Below, piece by piece: positions 46,262 to 58,708 of a stretch of 64,000 bases of DNA (its first letter is position 1; each line of letters starts with the position of its first letter). This DNA is from Gigaspora margarita (lineage: Eukaryota > Glomeromycota > Glomeromycetes > Diversisporales > Gigasporaceae). The notes beneath the pieces were generated by a model. That model had not been told where the DNA came from. It did no database searches and was given only the letters and a program-made list of their open reading frames with translations. The stretch lies in assembly GCA_009809945.1 (NCBI GenBank), contig WTPW01000316.1, positions 36,118 through 100,117 of the forward strand. The letters are read 5' to 3'. A program made the position numbers and the translations under genes.

Positions 46262-48292
46262 TACATTAGCGAATTATATATACGTAATCTTACGTCAGAT
46301 ATTACGGCCCGTAATATAATGAAAATCTTACGTTTGATACGATTTATTACGTAATATATTATGTTATATTATAGTAATATTACGGTTATTATTTCGAATT
46401 ATTTCAAAATATATTGCGAAATAAATCAACAAAAAAAAAGGGGTCGCAGGAGGTAATAGTTTGCATATTATGTGATGATTTCGCATTGTTTTGTATTGTT
46501 TTCTGAATTTTCAAAATTTTTAAAAAATAAATTAACAATATACATATTCACATAATCACGCTTTTTTACAGATTTTCGCACAGTATCGCAATTTATTATA
46601 AAATTTTATATTTATTTATTATTATTATACATTATATTTTACATTTATTAAATATACATTTTTAATTAATATTACATACTTATTATATATTACATTATTA
46701 GTATTATTTACATTATTACAAATATTTTAAACTACTTTCGCACTTCGTCATATCTATTTCTATTACTATATACAAAAAACTAGCCCTATTTTAAACTACT
46801 TTCGCACTTCGTTGCATCTAATTCTATTACTATATACAAAAAACTAATCCTATACACTTATTTTCGCTCACCCCAAAGTTTGTTTTCTATCGTCTTTGCT
46901 TTGGCTATTTCTTTTGTTTCGGCTATAACCTTCATTTCATTCTCTTTTTCTAAATACTTCAAAGAAGTGAAAAAAATAAAAAAAAACATTTCTCAAAAGT
47001 ATTAGTGTTCTTGCAAATTGCTGGAAAAATCTAGTATGTTCTTGCAAAATGCCAGAGGAGTTAAAGCTAGTGTTCTTGTAAGTCCAGGAAAAGTCGCAAA
47101 GTGTCGAAAAAGTCAGGAATAAATAAAATAAAATAAAAATAAAAAAAAATAAGTAAAAAAAAAAACAAACGAAAAAACAAACGTATAAGCAAACTAATAT
47201 AAAAAAAAATAAACGAAGCCCCAAATCTTCATTTCTCTAAAGTAAGAGTTCACATTCTTGCAATTCGAAAGTTGGGTTAATGTTCTTGCAAAATGCCAAA
47301 AAAGTCACGTAGTGCCGAAAAAGTCTGGGTTGGTTTTTTTGCAAAAGCGCCAAGAAGTAAGGGTTCTTTTCTCGCAAAGTGCCAGAATAAAATAAATTAA
47401 TAAACCAAATTTTAAAAAAAAAAACAAAAAACAAAAAAACAAAAACAAATTATGTCAAACAAAAAAATAAATAAAGTCCTAACTAAACCTTTATTTCTTT
47501 AAAGAAGCGTTCTTGAAAATTTAGAAATTGCTGGAGACATCGGTTGTTTGTTCTTGCAAAGCATCAAAATTTTTGGGTAGGCTACGCAAGGTTTCAAATA
47601 GTTGTTTGTTTTTTTGCAAAGTGTTCTTGTAAAATGCTGAAATAAAAATAAAATGAAAAAAAAATAAAAAATAAATAAATAAAAAAAAAAAAAACAAAAT
47701 GAAAACAAAAAAAAATGAAACGAAAACAAAAAATGAAACGAAAATAAAAAACAAAAAGCGAAAAAAAAACAAAATAGAAGATCTAATTATAAACAAAAGA
47801 TCTAATCTGATCTTGTAGTACAGAATTTAAATATCATCGAACTATTTCAAAAAATTAGTCCAACGCAATCCAGGTTACAGATTGGGTTGGTTTGCACAAG
47901 GGTTCGAAAAGTTGTTTGTTTTCTTGCAAAGGTGTTCTTGTAAAGTGCCAAAATAAAAATAAAATAAAAAAATAAATAAAATGAAAACAAAAAAAATAAA
48001 ATAAAAACAAAGAAACGAAGTGAAAACAAAAAAGCGAATCTGATCTTGTAGTACAGAATTTGAACTATTTTGAATAATTAGTCCAATGCATGATCCAGGT
48101 TACACTGATCTACTGATCCTAGCTTGGTTTAAAGAGGATCGAAATATTTTATTATAATTTTCAAAATTTCTAACATAATATAATGAAATTTTGATATTTG
48201 AAATATTCCGTTATATATTACGTAATATTTTGCTTATATTACGGTTCATTAGATCTTACGTAAGATTATGCTATTATAAATTTGCTGATGTA
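46262..48292. mobile_element. X-family element X1 (TTACGTAA words)
   Basis: Ends TACATTAGCGAATTATATAT and, inverted, TTATAAATTTGCTGATGTA. Both subterminal zones are full of ATTACGTAAT / TCTTACGTAAGAT / ATTACGG words (46,278-46,375; 48,210-48,270). The body has several copies of a TTCTTGCAAAGTGCC...AAAGT phrase (47,000-47,950) and strongly A-rich strand composition, which produces spurious Phe-rich frames on the minus strand. The same body occurs in Y and X2. No clean TSD. Non-coding. Confidence 0.8.
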
Positions 48293-48699
48293 CTTAAAAT
48301 GCTAATTAATATATTTTGGCTTCTTTCAGTACAACTGAGATTGCAACTTCAATATATAAAAACTTCAAATACAACTATGTGATATGACCAATTAAACTAG
48401 CACCAAAAACCTAATAATATAAAAAAAGAAATTTATATCAGGGTAAAAATAGCTTCAATGTTTCTAAAGTACGATACTTTCTATAATGATTTTAAAAGTA
48501 ACAACTTCAGTAACTACAAAAATAATAGTTTTAACAATGATAACATTTTAAAAAAAACCTATACTTGAGAAAAAAATTTTTTACTTATAAAATTGGCTAG
48601 CCAATTTTAGAAAAAATCAACTAACTGGGTCAAAAAATCAGCTTAGCCAATTTTTTTAATTTTGGCCAGGATCACTAATTTAGAATACAAGTTTTATAG

Positions 48700-49618
48700 G
48701 CACAATAATCTAAGAAAAATAAATTTCAAAATTTATCCTACTCACCCATATCTGATACTCTATAAGCCAATCAATTTTTATATTTTTTAAAAATTATTCA
48801 TATATCCAATTCTGGAATTAATAATAACTTTTGATCTACTAGTCCATTTTGTATGATTTAACTACCAAAATGCTCATCTCGATGAGACAATTCTAACAAG
48901 CCCAAAATTGTTAAAATCTAATTACAGGGTCCCAAGATCATTTAACTTTTGTGTAATTTTAATAGTGATTTTTTAAAATCACTAAATAAATTTCTTTAAT
49001 ATTGAATAACTTTTGATCCATCGGCCTGTTTTGGATGATTTAATTACTAAAATGTTCATCTTAATGAGACAATTTTAACATAACCAAAATTACTAAATTC
49101 CAATTACAGGATTCCAAAACCAATAAAGATTTGTATTGTTAGACAATTATTTAATCAAATTAGTTATATATAACCAATTTAATTAACAATACAAATCTTT
49201 ATCAATCTTGAAATTCTGTAATTGGAATTTAGTGATTTTGGGCTTGTTAGAATCGTCTCACTGAGACAAATATTTTGGTAGTTAAATTATCCAAAACAAA
49301 CTAGTGGATCAAAGGTTATTAAATGTTAAAGAAATTTACTTAGTGATTCTAAAAAATCACTATTAAAATTACACAAACATTGAGCAATCTTGGGGCCCTA
49401 TAATTAGATTTTAACAATATTGAACTTGTTAGAATCATCTTGTTGAGATGAGCATTTTGGTAGTTAAATCATCCAAATTGGTCCAGTAGATCAAAAGTTA
49501 TTAAAAATTTTATACTTTTATACTTTTGGTCTGAATTATAAAATTTTGACCAGAATTATAACCTAATATTTTGGGGACCCCACCCACCAAATAATTATAT
49601 AATTTCTGGAAGCCCCCT
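48700..49618. mobile_element. Foldback element FB2
   Basis: Inverted copy of FB1: it ends in ATTATATAATTTCTGGAAGCC and has GATGAGCATTTTGGTAGTTA, AATTCTGTAATTGGAATTTAG and their inverses in the left half. The left terminus is eroded (CAAAATTTATCCTACTCACCC). More diverged than FB1. Confidence 0.75.
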
Positions 49619-49759
49619 AATGATTATGGCCATTTGGTTCCAAATGATCCAAAATTGAGATTTCAGAATCATTTGAGATCATTTAAAAATTTTGAAAAGA
49701 TCAGGTCATTTACCTTTATTGTTTCTATCCATATTGTCAACTATATTTTCTATTATGCC
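49619..49759. other. Left flank of element B
   Basis: Shares GATCATTTAAAAATTTTG...CAGGTCATTTACC with 31,645-31,690. It does not resemble the LINE that follows element B, so the two sides of B are unrelated. Confidence 0.5.
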
Positions 49760-51194
49760 AGGACCCCGAAGAATATATGTAATACTGAGATCTGGTTTTG
49801 TATAGACTTACTATATAATTTTTTAATATGTTATATGTTTAAATTTGTATAACCAACAGGTAATTTTTTGAAAAGTTAGATGTTTATTTGTATAACAAAG
49901 ATATCTTTTATAACAAGTTAGATTTTTATTTTGTATAAGATACTATACTGTATGTTTCCAAAAATAACCTACATGCTACTCTCTTGTTTAAATCCAAAAA
50001 TGTAAAAACGCCTTTGATCCAAAAATAAGCTACCCTATGATCGATAATAGTCGCTACATAGTAAAGTCAAAAGTTTACTATCCAAATNGATTAAAGTCGC
50101 TTAAGTAAACTTGTTNGGAAGATCAAAATACGCATACCCTAAAAATTTCATCAAAATCTGAGAACTTTTTATTATTTGACTTTTAATTTTTACGTTCAAC
50201 GGTAAAATTAAAATTTTATTACAAAAATATATTCGTTGAACTTAAAAATTAAAACTTTAATAATAAAAGGTGCTTCAATATTGATGAAAATTTCAGCATA
50301 TATGTATTTTTATCTTCTGAATAAGTTTACTTAAGCGATAATAGTCGATTTATATAGTAGAATTTGGACTTTACTATGTAACGACTATTTGCAATTGACC
50401 AAAAATCTACCCCCAGATTTTTTGTGTCCAAAAAACGTCCAAAAAAGGTAGCTTATTTTGGAAACATATAGTATGCATATCGCTTTTTTTATTATTTTTT
50501 ATTTTTTTGTTTTTTTTTCCCACAAAAAACTTGTCTGCACAAGATTATATGCGTGAAAATTTTTTTTTAAAAATATCCGTGCAAAAAGCTTATTAGCAAT
50601 CGCAAATAATCGCTACATAACAAAGTCCAAATTTTACTATGTAAATCGATTATATGCGCTTAAGTAAACATGTGCATAATATAAAAATGCATATTCTCCG
50701 AAATTTTCATACAAATCGGAGAACTTTTTATTATTTAACTTGTAATTTTTACGTTTGGCGTATATATTTTTTAAAAAATTTTTAATTTTTCGATGAACGT
50801 AAAAATTAAAACTCGAATAATAAAAAGTTCTTCAATTTGTATGAAAATTTTAAAACATATGTATTTTGATCTTCCGAACAAGTTTACTTAAGCGATTATA
50901 ACCGATTTACATAGTAAAATTTGGACTTTACTATGTAGTAACTATTATCGATCGGGGGTAGCTTATTTTTGGATAAAACAAGTTTTTAGATTTTTTGGTT
51001 AAAACAAAAAGGAGTTTATTTTCGGAATAGGAATATATATGATATATAAACTCAGATCTAAAATTGTATAATTTATAGTAAAATTTGAACTTATATGATA
51101 ATTTTGTATAAAGCTTTTAATAAAATTAAGTGTATAAAGTTATATTAAAATTTTAAGTCTGGATCTGAGTTATATATGTATTCTTCGGGGTCCT
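49760..51194. mobile_element. Element B, 1,435 bp, inverted copy of element A
   Basis: Ends AGGACCCCGAAGAATATATG and ATATGTATTCTTCGGGGTCCT. The interior follows element A in reverse, including the double set of CTACATAGTAAAGTC words and TTAAGTAAACTTGTTC. Flanking 8-mers ATTATGCC and AGCGTACC do not match, unlike the clean TSD of A. Two ambiguous bases at 50,087 and 50,116. Confidence 0.88.
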
Positions 51195-51196
51195 AG

Positions 51197-53462
51197 CGTA
51201 CCGAACTAAGGTCAAGTCACATAAGTACTGAATTACAGAAGAGACACAACAAACCGTTTGACTTCACACTCTGGCACAATGATGCAATTATTGATAGCTT
51301 CACTTCAGAAGAGAAATTCACGGCCTTCATCAATTACAAGCTGAAAGTCTTACCCACAACCGAAATAATCCCTGCTGCTATCAAGTTAAAATTTAAACAC
51401 CACGATACTTCCTTTTTTCGCACCTTCTCGAGAACAAAGACAAATCAACCGGCTCACCAAACTGAATTCATGACCCTCTTTAACAACGCCCTTGAACAAT
51501 ATAAAAGCCATTATAAAGTACTTGTCACTAACCATTTCAACCATGATCAAATATACGACAAACTCAAAAAACAACTAGCCCTTGACCACATTACCAACTT
51601 AGATATGATTAAAACAAAACCTCATGATGCAACTCGTGCAATATACTATGCAATAGGTTTTGCCCGTATTAGCTGTGCCCTTACTTTTAAAATTTTTTTT
51701 TTCCCCTTTGTTCTTACTTCCAATGATATACAACCACCAACTGTCAGACCAAATGTTTTTACATTAATGGGACGCAGTTACCGAGGCTTCCACTTGTGAT
51801 CAGGCCGTATCCGAACCAACTCTGTGGTAAGGGCATATTCCTTAAACCACTACCACTAACCATCCAACCCAACAAATTGTATACACTATAATGTTCCGTT
51901 TAAGGCACATTTGATCGCTGGATCGCACAGCCAGCCCTAGCAGGTCCAAGTCTGGATAGGGTGCGTCTGTCAATTGATGTCCTGGGTCCCTATTTCTTGC
52001 GGTGTTTCAGTTCTGCCTATATCCATCTAGCCCAGTCTTTGCTTCGCCGCTTATACATAAGAAGTAGCACCGACATCTTCGACTCCCATAAGGAGCCCTA
52101 ACTGCATTACGGTTTTGACTTCACAGGTCCTATCGTCAACGGGCCAGACTGTTATAAGATGTGGCTGAACCGTCCAAATATGGTCCTAGCATCCTAATTC
52201 AAGTCATCCTTCACATGATCATGTGTAGTTAATTTTTTGCCGTTCGTAGGACTTGAACTGGCAACCTTCTACTTGAAACGGATAATGTCCTGGGAACACA
52301 ACCACTACGCTATCAACCCACAGGACTATGTGCTCTTACTTTTGAGAAAATAAGACAAACTATTATTACAGTAATAGATGAACAAAAACTACCTCTACCA
52401 GAAAGTCCCGAAGTCATCCCTGATGACATTAAAGCTATCCTCCCCTTCAAACTCCCTATAGAAAATAGAACCGACACCCATTCAATAGTAATGGCACTAA
52501 GGAGAATCTATACCTTTGATTCCCTCTCCGACACTTATTTTGAAAGAGTGCTTGTCCCTCTTTCTTTCAACTACAAAGATTTATACCCATTACTTCCAAA
52601 AATGTTCCCAATTAGATTTGAATGTCAGCTCAAGAACCTGAGCTACTACCGTAGTCAACTAAAGCAATATTATACTTTTGAATGAATACCACCTAACTAC
52701 TTCAACCTACCTCCACCAAAACCACCTCTCTCATCTACCCTACAAAAATTGGATCACAGAATTCGTAACATGTTCCCCTTCACCCCAAACGATGCCGAAG
52801 ATTTCAAAAGACATGTTGAAACATTAAGAAGCTATTACAAGTTCAAACGAATGCCCAACAACTTCATTACACCCAAGTCTTGTTTACCAGATGACCCCAA
52901 ACAAATTAAAACCAACCTAGTCTATGATTTTCCAATCGCTAACAAAGAGTTGGCAAAGCACTTTATCACTGAGATCGAAAACAGATACATAATCCCTATT
53001 CCAATGCCTGAAAAATACATGGTAGTTAACCACTCTGACAAACCAACACTCCCGGTAAACCCATCCGAAGTCTTATTAGTAAACTTAACCATACCTATCA
53101 GAAGCCAAGTAGTTCTCTTGGATACAGTCAGGCTACTCCGTCAACACTACTACTTCCACAGAATTCCAGACGAATAGATTGATATACCATTCGAAGAAAT
53201 ATTCAACATACAAACTAAAATACCTCACACTTTGGACGACTTCCTTCAATACATCAAAATACATATTTCAGAATCACTAGACCTCTTCCCTATTCGCAAA
53301 TATAATAAAGCAAAACAAGCAATGAAAATACTCAAGGAACTATTCAACACATCAGCCATACCTACCTACCTTAACCTTCTCCTAGACATACCAGACCCTG
53401 AATGGGACCTATTCAAAAGGAAAAGAAAAAACGTACAAAACAACAATGAGTCAAACCAATAA
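51197..53462 (+). pseudogene. LINE ORF1 (function unrecognised), SINE-interrupted
   Basis: Open from 51,197 (RTELRSSHISTELQ, no start codon visible; first Met at 51,470 in FMTLFNNALEQ) to about 51,690. It then resumes after the SINE with CALTFEKIRQTI at 52,333 in a frame that joins correctly across the duplicated TGTGCCCTTACTTT. Only two stops interrupt the remaining 1.1 kb: TGA at 52,683-52,685 (FE*IPPNYF) and TAG at 53,175-53,177 (PDE*IDIPFEE), each at a place where Trp fits. The protein is Lys/Pro/Leu-rich with segments KRHVETLRSYYKFKRMP-like and LLRQHYYFHRIP. I see no CCHC knuckle or known RNA-binding domain. It would be expected to bind LINE RNA. It ends TAA at 53,460-53,462. Confidence 0.8.
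51690..52328 (-). mobile_element. SINE-like element in LINE ORF1
   Basis: Flanking repeats TGTGCCCTTACTTTT (51,674-51,688) and TGTGCTCTTACTTTT (52,329-52,343). Minus-strand head at 52,325-52,240: GTCCTGTGGG, A-box-like TAGCGTAGTGGTT, B-box CAGTTCAAGTCCTACG. The A-tail on minus is the T-run at 51,693-51,702. The head (52,154-52,325) is about 85% identical to that of the SINE at 60,550-60,721, but the bodies to the left differ. Removing the insert and one repeat restores the ORF1 frame. Confidence 0.88.
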
Positions 53463-56400
53463 AGACATCATCCTAACTGGGAACAGACAATCATCACATT
53501 ATAATAATACTACAATAACCCAAACTTCATCGTCTGATATAACTCACCCTGTTCACTTCTCGCTCGAACCTTCACAACCACTCAAAATCATTACCCACAA
53601 TGTACAAGGCCTAGGCGTTAACATTAAATTTCAATAATGGCTTGAATATTGTAATGAACAAAAAGCACACATAATATCAATGACAGAAACAAAATGGCCA
53701 GAATCTACAACACCTTATATCTCTCTTACTAACCCCCTCTACAAAATATATATAGCAAATTGTGACATAGAAACAGCAATACAAAGAGAAGCTAGTATGG
53801 GAACAGCCTTCGCATTACACCCCGACCTTCAACTATACATCCACAATATAGACAAAGTCCCTAGAATAGCAATTATGATCGACCTATACCTTCCTCAAAA
53901 TCACAAGACAAAAATAATTTCTGTGTACCTCCCTTTCTCAGTGTCAAAACATTCCAACCATGCCAAAAAATCTATAATGAACTGGATCCAAAATGCACAC
54001 TCACGACAATTTGACATAATCGTAATGGGAGATTTCAACAACAACATCAACAACAAGAAGCTCCCAACCTGGCATTTACTAAATAAACTACAAGAAAGCG
54101 GCCTCACCAGTCTACTCGACTTCAATGACATCACAGAACACACTTGGTTCAGAGACAATAGCAGAAGCCAAATAGATGACATCTGGACAAGCTACTCAAT
54201 ATTATTGGACGTAACGGAGCCCAAATTAATGACTGCTGACAAATCAACCAAAAGTGATCATAAAATCCTATTGATCGAATGAAACACCGGAATAAGCCTA
54301 AAATCAGACCGTAAAAAGTGAAGTAAAAGGAAGATCTACCTGTATGACAAAGTCACAACTGACAATTGGACCAAATTTTTAGATGATCTTATAAAAAAGA
54401 TAGATGAACTTCAACTACATTCCCCTCACATTCTAAACGAAAATCACCTCAACAAATATTGAAACATATGGGAAAATTTACTGCATGTAACCGTCAATAA
54501 ACATATCCCTTACTCCTATTCATCACCATGAACATTCCATAGTCACTCTTTTAAGGCCACCCAACTGCATAAAGCCCTTACCTTAATGAACAAAACGACA
54601 CCTCTGATTACAAAATCAATTATGCCCTTTACCTTAGACCATATCACCAATATACTAAACGACAACCTACAAAAAATCCACAGCCTCACAAACCTAGAAG
54701 TACCAACAATACAACCCTCTCACCTACTCCCAATAAACTTCAGGACAATGTTGCAAATTCTTTCAACGATACAAGTAACCCTACACAAAGCAAGAAAATT
54801 AGAACATAAATAGCAGAAACACGATACAATTAATTCCTTCATTGAGAATTGATATAAAAATTTCACAAGCAATGCAACAAAAATGGTCAATAGTATGTTG
54901 GGTAGACATACAGACACAGTTACCTTCGACAACATTATCACCCCAACAGAGGTAATAACCCAACCAGACCAAATTAAAACAGCAACACAACAATACTTCA
55001 AAAACTGGACGCAATCTAACCCACCAAATAAAAAAAAATGGCAGGAGTGGGAACAGAACTATAATCCCCTACTAGGATTTGACGAAAGCATATACTTAGA
55101 AATCACTTTAGAGATATCCCCCCAAGAAGTCACAGAAACAATAATTAAAGCTCTAATAAAAAAAGCGACTGGCCCTTCGACCATCTCAAACAAAATTCTA
55201 AAAAAACTCCCTAAGAAAGGAATCAAATTTTTGACAAAAATTTTCAACGCATGCCTTTACCTAAGAAAAATACCACAAAAATGATGCAATAGTTTGGTGT
55301 GGCCCATTTCAAAAAAGGCACAATACAAGGGAGACCTATTACAAACTAGACCTATTACCTTAATAGACCATATTCGTAAAATACTAACAAAGATACTAAC
55401 TGAAAGACTTTCAAAGACTCTCCTCAGATATAACATCCTTGTACTACAAAATAATGTAGCACTCCCCTTCACATCAATCATGGTCCCCATTCAACAACTT
55501 AACCATATCATGGAAGTCGCACACTCATATAATTGTGAATTTTGGATATTGCTCCAAGACATGTCAAAGGCTTATAACACAGTCCACTTACCTCTACTCA
55601 ACCAAGCCCTCAATCGTATACACGTACTGCTTCAACTAAGAGAATTACTAATAGACATATTTACTAATAGGAAGAATCAAGTAATCATATCTATTGGGAA
55701 AACACAACAATACGAAGTACTTAACGGGATCGATCAGGGTGAAACGCTCTCACTCATATTATGGAGGATATACTACGACTTCCTGATATACCATATTGCA
55801 GCTCAAATCAAAGGTTAGGGCATGCTATTTATTATGTAATTTTTATCATGGATACATGGTCAGAGGTAGTTATCATGTCTATATATGATTACAAGCAATT
55901 TCAAATAGATAAAGTGATTACACCATACATGGATAAGAGTGGCTACTAAGTAAAAAATATTATGTAATAAATGGCACACTCCTTACCAAATGTCCACACA
56001 ACCTCCCTACCAATCATCTATAAAAACGCACAATACATCAGTAATAGTATACATGAATGATACAGCATGGATAACATCAAATAAACAAGAGATGGAAAAA
56101 ATAATTAAAATTGCAACCTCATTTTACGAAATGGCAACATCCATGTGAACCCCAATAAATCGATCCTAATTCACAACTCAAAAAACGAAAATAACAAATC
56201 AATAACATTCCAAGAACAAATTATAAAAAACATTAATCAAAATGAACCCTTTCGCTACTTAGGAACGTGGTTCTCAAGAGGCAAAAACAATACCTGTGTC
56301 CACAATAAGATCTTACATGAAGCTAAAGCTGCAATCAAAAGACTTCGCATAGCAAAAATAACTGCCAAACAAGCTATATACATAATCAACTCAGTGATCA

Positions 56401-58708
56401 TGACACATCTTGTATACAGAATACAAAGTACCTACCTACCACCCTCCAAACTAAAACAACTGGACAGCCAACTGACAGCTATTGTGAAATATAAAGCTCA
56501 AATCGCAAGAGGAGTACCAACATCAACACTATATCACCCTCACATATATAGTTTAAAAAAGACATCCCAAGTACAAACTGTCCAACACATTAGTGTTTTG
56601 ACAAAATTACTAAATTTACCAGCTTTTGATCAACAAATATTAAAAATTAGACTTCAACAATTACAAATAGTAGCGAATACTAATAAATCAATACTAACAC
56701 GACAACCTGTTTTTCTGCTCAGGGAAGCATCAACAACTACTGCTCACATGATACAACAAATCCACGAAGAGAATATTCAATTTGAAAAAAGCAACAATAG
56801 ATGGCCAATCCCAAGAAGTGAACCAGGAACATCAATAAATTGAATAATACTAGATAACAAACGTCGACATATATTAAATACTACCTGAACAAGTACAATA
56901 TCGCATATATAGAACAATTCACAAATTTTGATAACACCGACCTTCTAAAGTGGACACTATTCCACCACAACATACAAAAAATACCCAGAGGAAGAAAACC
57001 CCAATGGTTCGACAAGACCAAACAAATAATATGTGACAAAGTCAACCCCACCCTCTTATTAACAATACCAAACCCCTTTATATGGCAAAAACAAAGCCCA
57101 AACTCCTCTAAATGGATCATAACACACAATATAGAATTCAGAAAAATATCAAGTACACGTCACAACATAGCAAAAATATGCCACTACATTCTGACCTTCA
57201 CAAACAACCAACTCACACCCTGTAAAAATTGTAACCTAAAAGACAATACAAGCAAATCAAACCATTGTTTTATTAGTAGATCTACATCATCACTATATAG
57301 TATAATAGTAGACAGCAATCGATATTGGCACGGACAACTCTCAGAATTAATACACTCTAAAATGCTAAACAAACACCCACCCAAAACTCAAAGAGATCAA
57401 CATTACTTACTAAGTAAACATTACACCACATGACAATTCTGCCTAGCATTTACAAACATTGATCAACTCTTGTGGGATCTTTACTATAACAACAAAAACA
57501 AACAATTACAAATCAAAATTCATTTTCAACAAAACCCTAACCAAACCAGTAACCCTCCTACATACAACATACAGTTCAACTCACCACTCAGAACTTTTAA
57601 CCTAAGCAACACCAACTGGCCCTCCAGCAACAAACTGATGATAACAACATTGATACTAATATGGACTCTACTCCCAATAAAATCAACAGTAAACATAACA
57701 ACAAATAAAATAGAAATTGAGAACTTAATCAATCGCATCACAACAACACCAAGTTACCTAAAAGAATATATATTCAAAGAAGACCTATCACCATACCTAC
57801 TATGCCTACATTCAATATTCATATCAAAAGAAATAAAATGGAACACCACCATCGATGAATCACTCTTAACAACAAATACACCAACTGATATCCTAAATAC
57901 TGAATTCCTACTGTCAAAAATACTCACAAAAGGCTTTACTACCCAATTCAATTACTTCGATCAACCATACTCAATGCAACATCTAATAAAAATTACGGAC
58001 AAGGCAAAACTAATAAACAACTGGCTATCCCAAACAAGAATAAACTGGCATACAACAAACGATATCAATTGGAAACTAACTTACAACAGTCTCAACAACC
58101 ATAGTAGACCCCTAGCAAGAAAAACTGACCCTAAAGAAGAAAGAATAAAATCATTCAAAGTGAAATTACTAACATTTAAACTACCCACACTACTAACTCT
58201 CCACACCAAAGATCCTGAACACTACCCTAGCTACGAATGCCCACTATGCTATCAAGCAGAAGATAATGAAATCCATTGGCTAATCTGTCCTAAAAACGAA
58301 ATAAAAATAGAAGATATACTGAATAACACTATAAATAAAATAGCAAGAAAAAAAAACATCTCACTCTCATATCAAGAAAATTATATCACGAATTTTATCG
58401 AAACATACATTACTAAAAAAGTCCCATTGGCAGCAATAACTCCGAATACAACTTTTCCTGCCACACAACAATTGAAAACAATAAAAATCACTCCAATATT
58501 CCACTATAATATTATAAGAAAAATTTATAAAAAAATATGGATCAAGAATCGTACAACAATAAAAAATACAACACCAAACCACTTAAGCCCTACTCGACCA
58601 CTCCAAGAAACAAAACTATACGCAATCACTGGAAAACTAAACTACAACATATGGACATACATGTTCATCAATCATAACGCCTCACCCAATCTCATCAGCA
58701 ATACATAA
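53446..58708 (+). pseudogene. LINE ORF2: endonuclease, reverse transcriptase, RNase H-like, zinc motif
   Basis: Start ATG at 53,446, overlapping the ORF1 stop. Endonuclease: ITHNVQGLG, MTETKWPES, VMGDFNNN, SQIDDIW, SDHKIL, so the metal-binding and catalytic residues look intact. RT: RPITLIDHIRKILTKIL, motif A LLQDMSKAYNTVH (55,549-55,587), motif B GIDQGETLSLILWRIYYD (55,726 on), motif C VYMNDTAWIT (56,047 on; normally MDD). RNase H-like: NWPSSNKLMI...STVNITTNKIE with catalytic Glu/Asp replaced. C-terminus: CPLCYQAEDNEIHWLIC (CxxC...HxxxC) near 58,238. Stops: TAA 53,635, TGA 54,280, 54,319, 54,460, 54,529, 54,850, 55,282, 56,841, 57,431, TAG 54,811. Frame changes near 56,137 and 56,850. About 1,700 residues if continuous. 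Confidence 0.92.
55821..55976. mobile_element. Small TIR insertion in the RT domain
   Basis: About 155 bp with inverted ends TGCTATTTATTATGTAAT and ATTATGTAATAAATGGCA. It separates AAQIKG (end of RT motif B region) from the motif C segment. Its composition lacks the A/C bias of the LINE coding strand. No clear TSD. Confidence 0.6.

Noticed and set aside
46937..48029. Series of Phe-rich open frames on the minus strand (also 39,703-40,483 and 61,008-61,955)
   Set aside because: They come from long A-rich tracts in X-family elements. The 'proteins' are poly-Phe/Leu/Ser/Lys and differ in frame between copies.
52240..52325. Candidate tRNA gene on the minus strand (also 60,640-60,721)
   Set aside because: Same reasoning: repeated head of SINE-like elements with target duplications, not a stand-alone tRNA.
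53901..55490. Minus-strand open frames of 62-93 codons over the LINE
   Set aside because: Shadows of ORF2. The plus-strand frame has recognisable endonuclease and RT motifs.
54280..57433. Classical RIP as the explanation of LINE stops
   Set aside because: CpA-to-TpA on either strand predicts TAG from TGG and TAA/TAG from CAA/CAG. Nine of twelve stops are TGA instead. RIP may still contribute to the three others.
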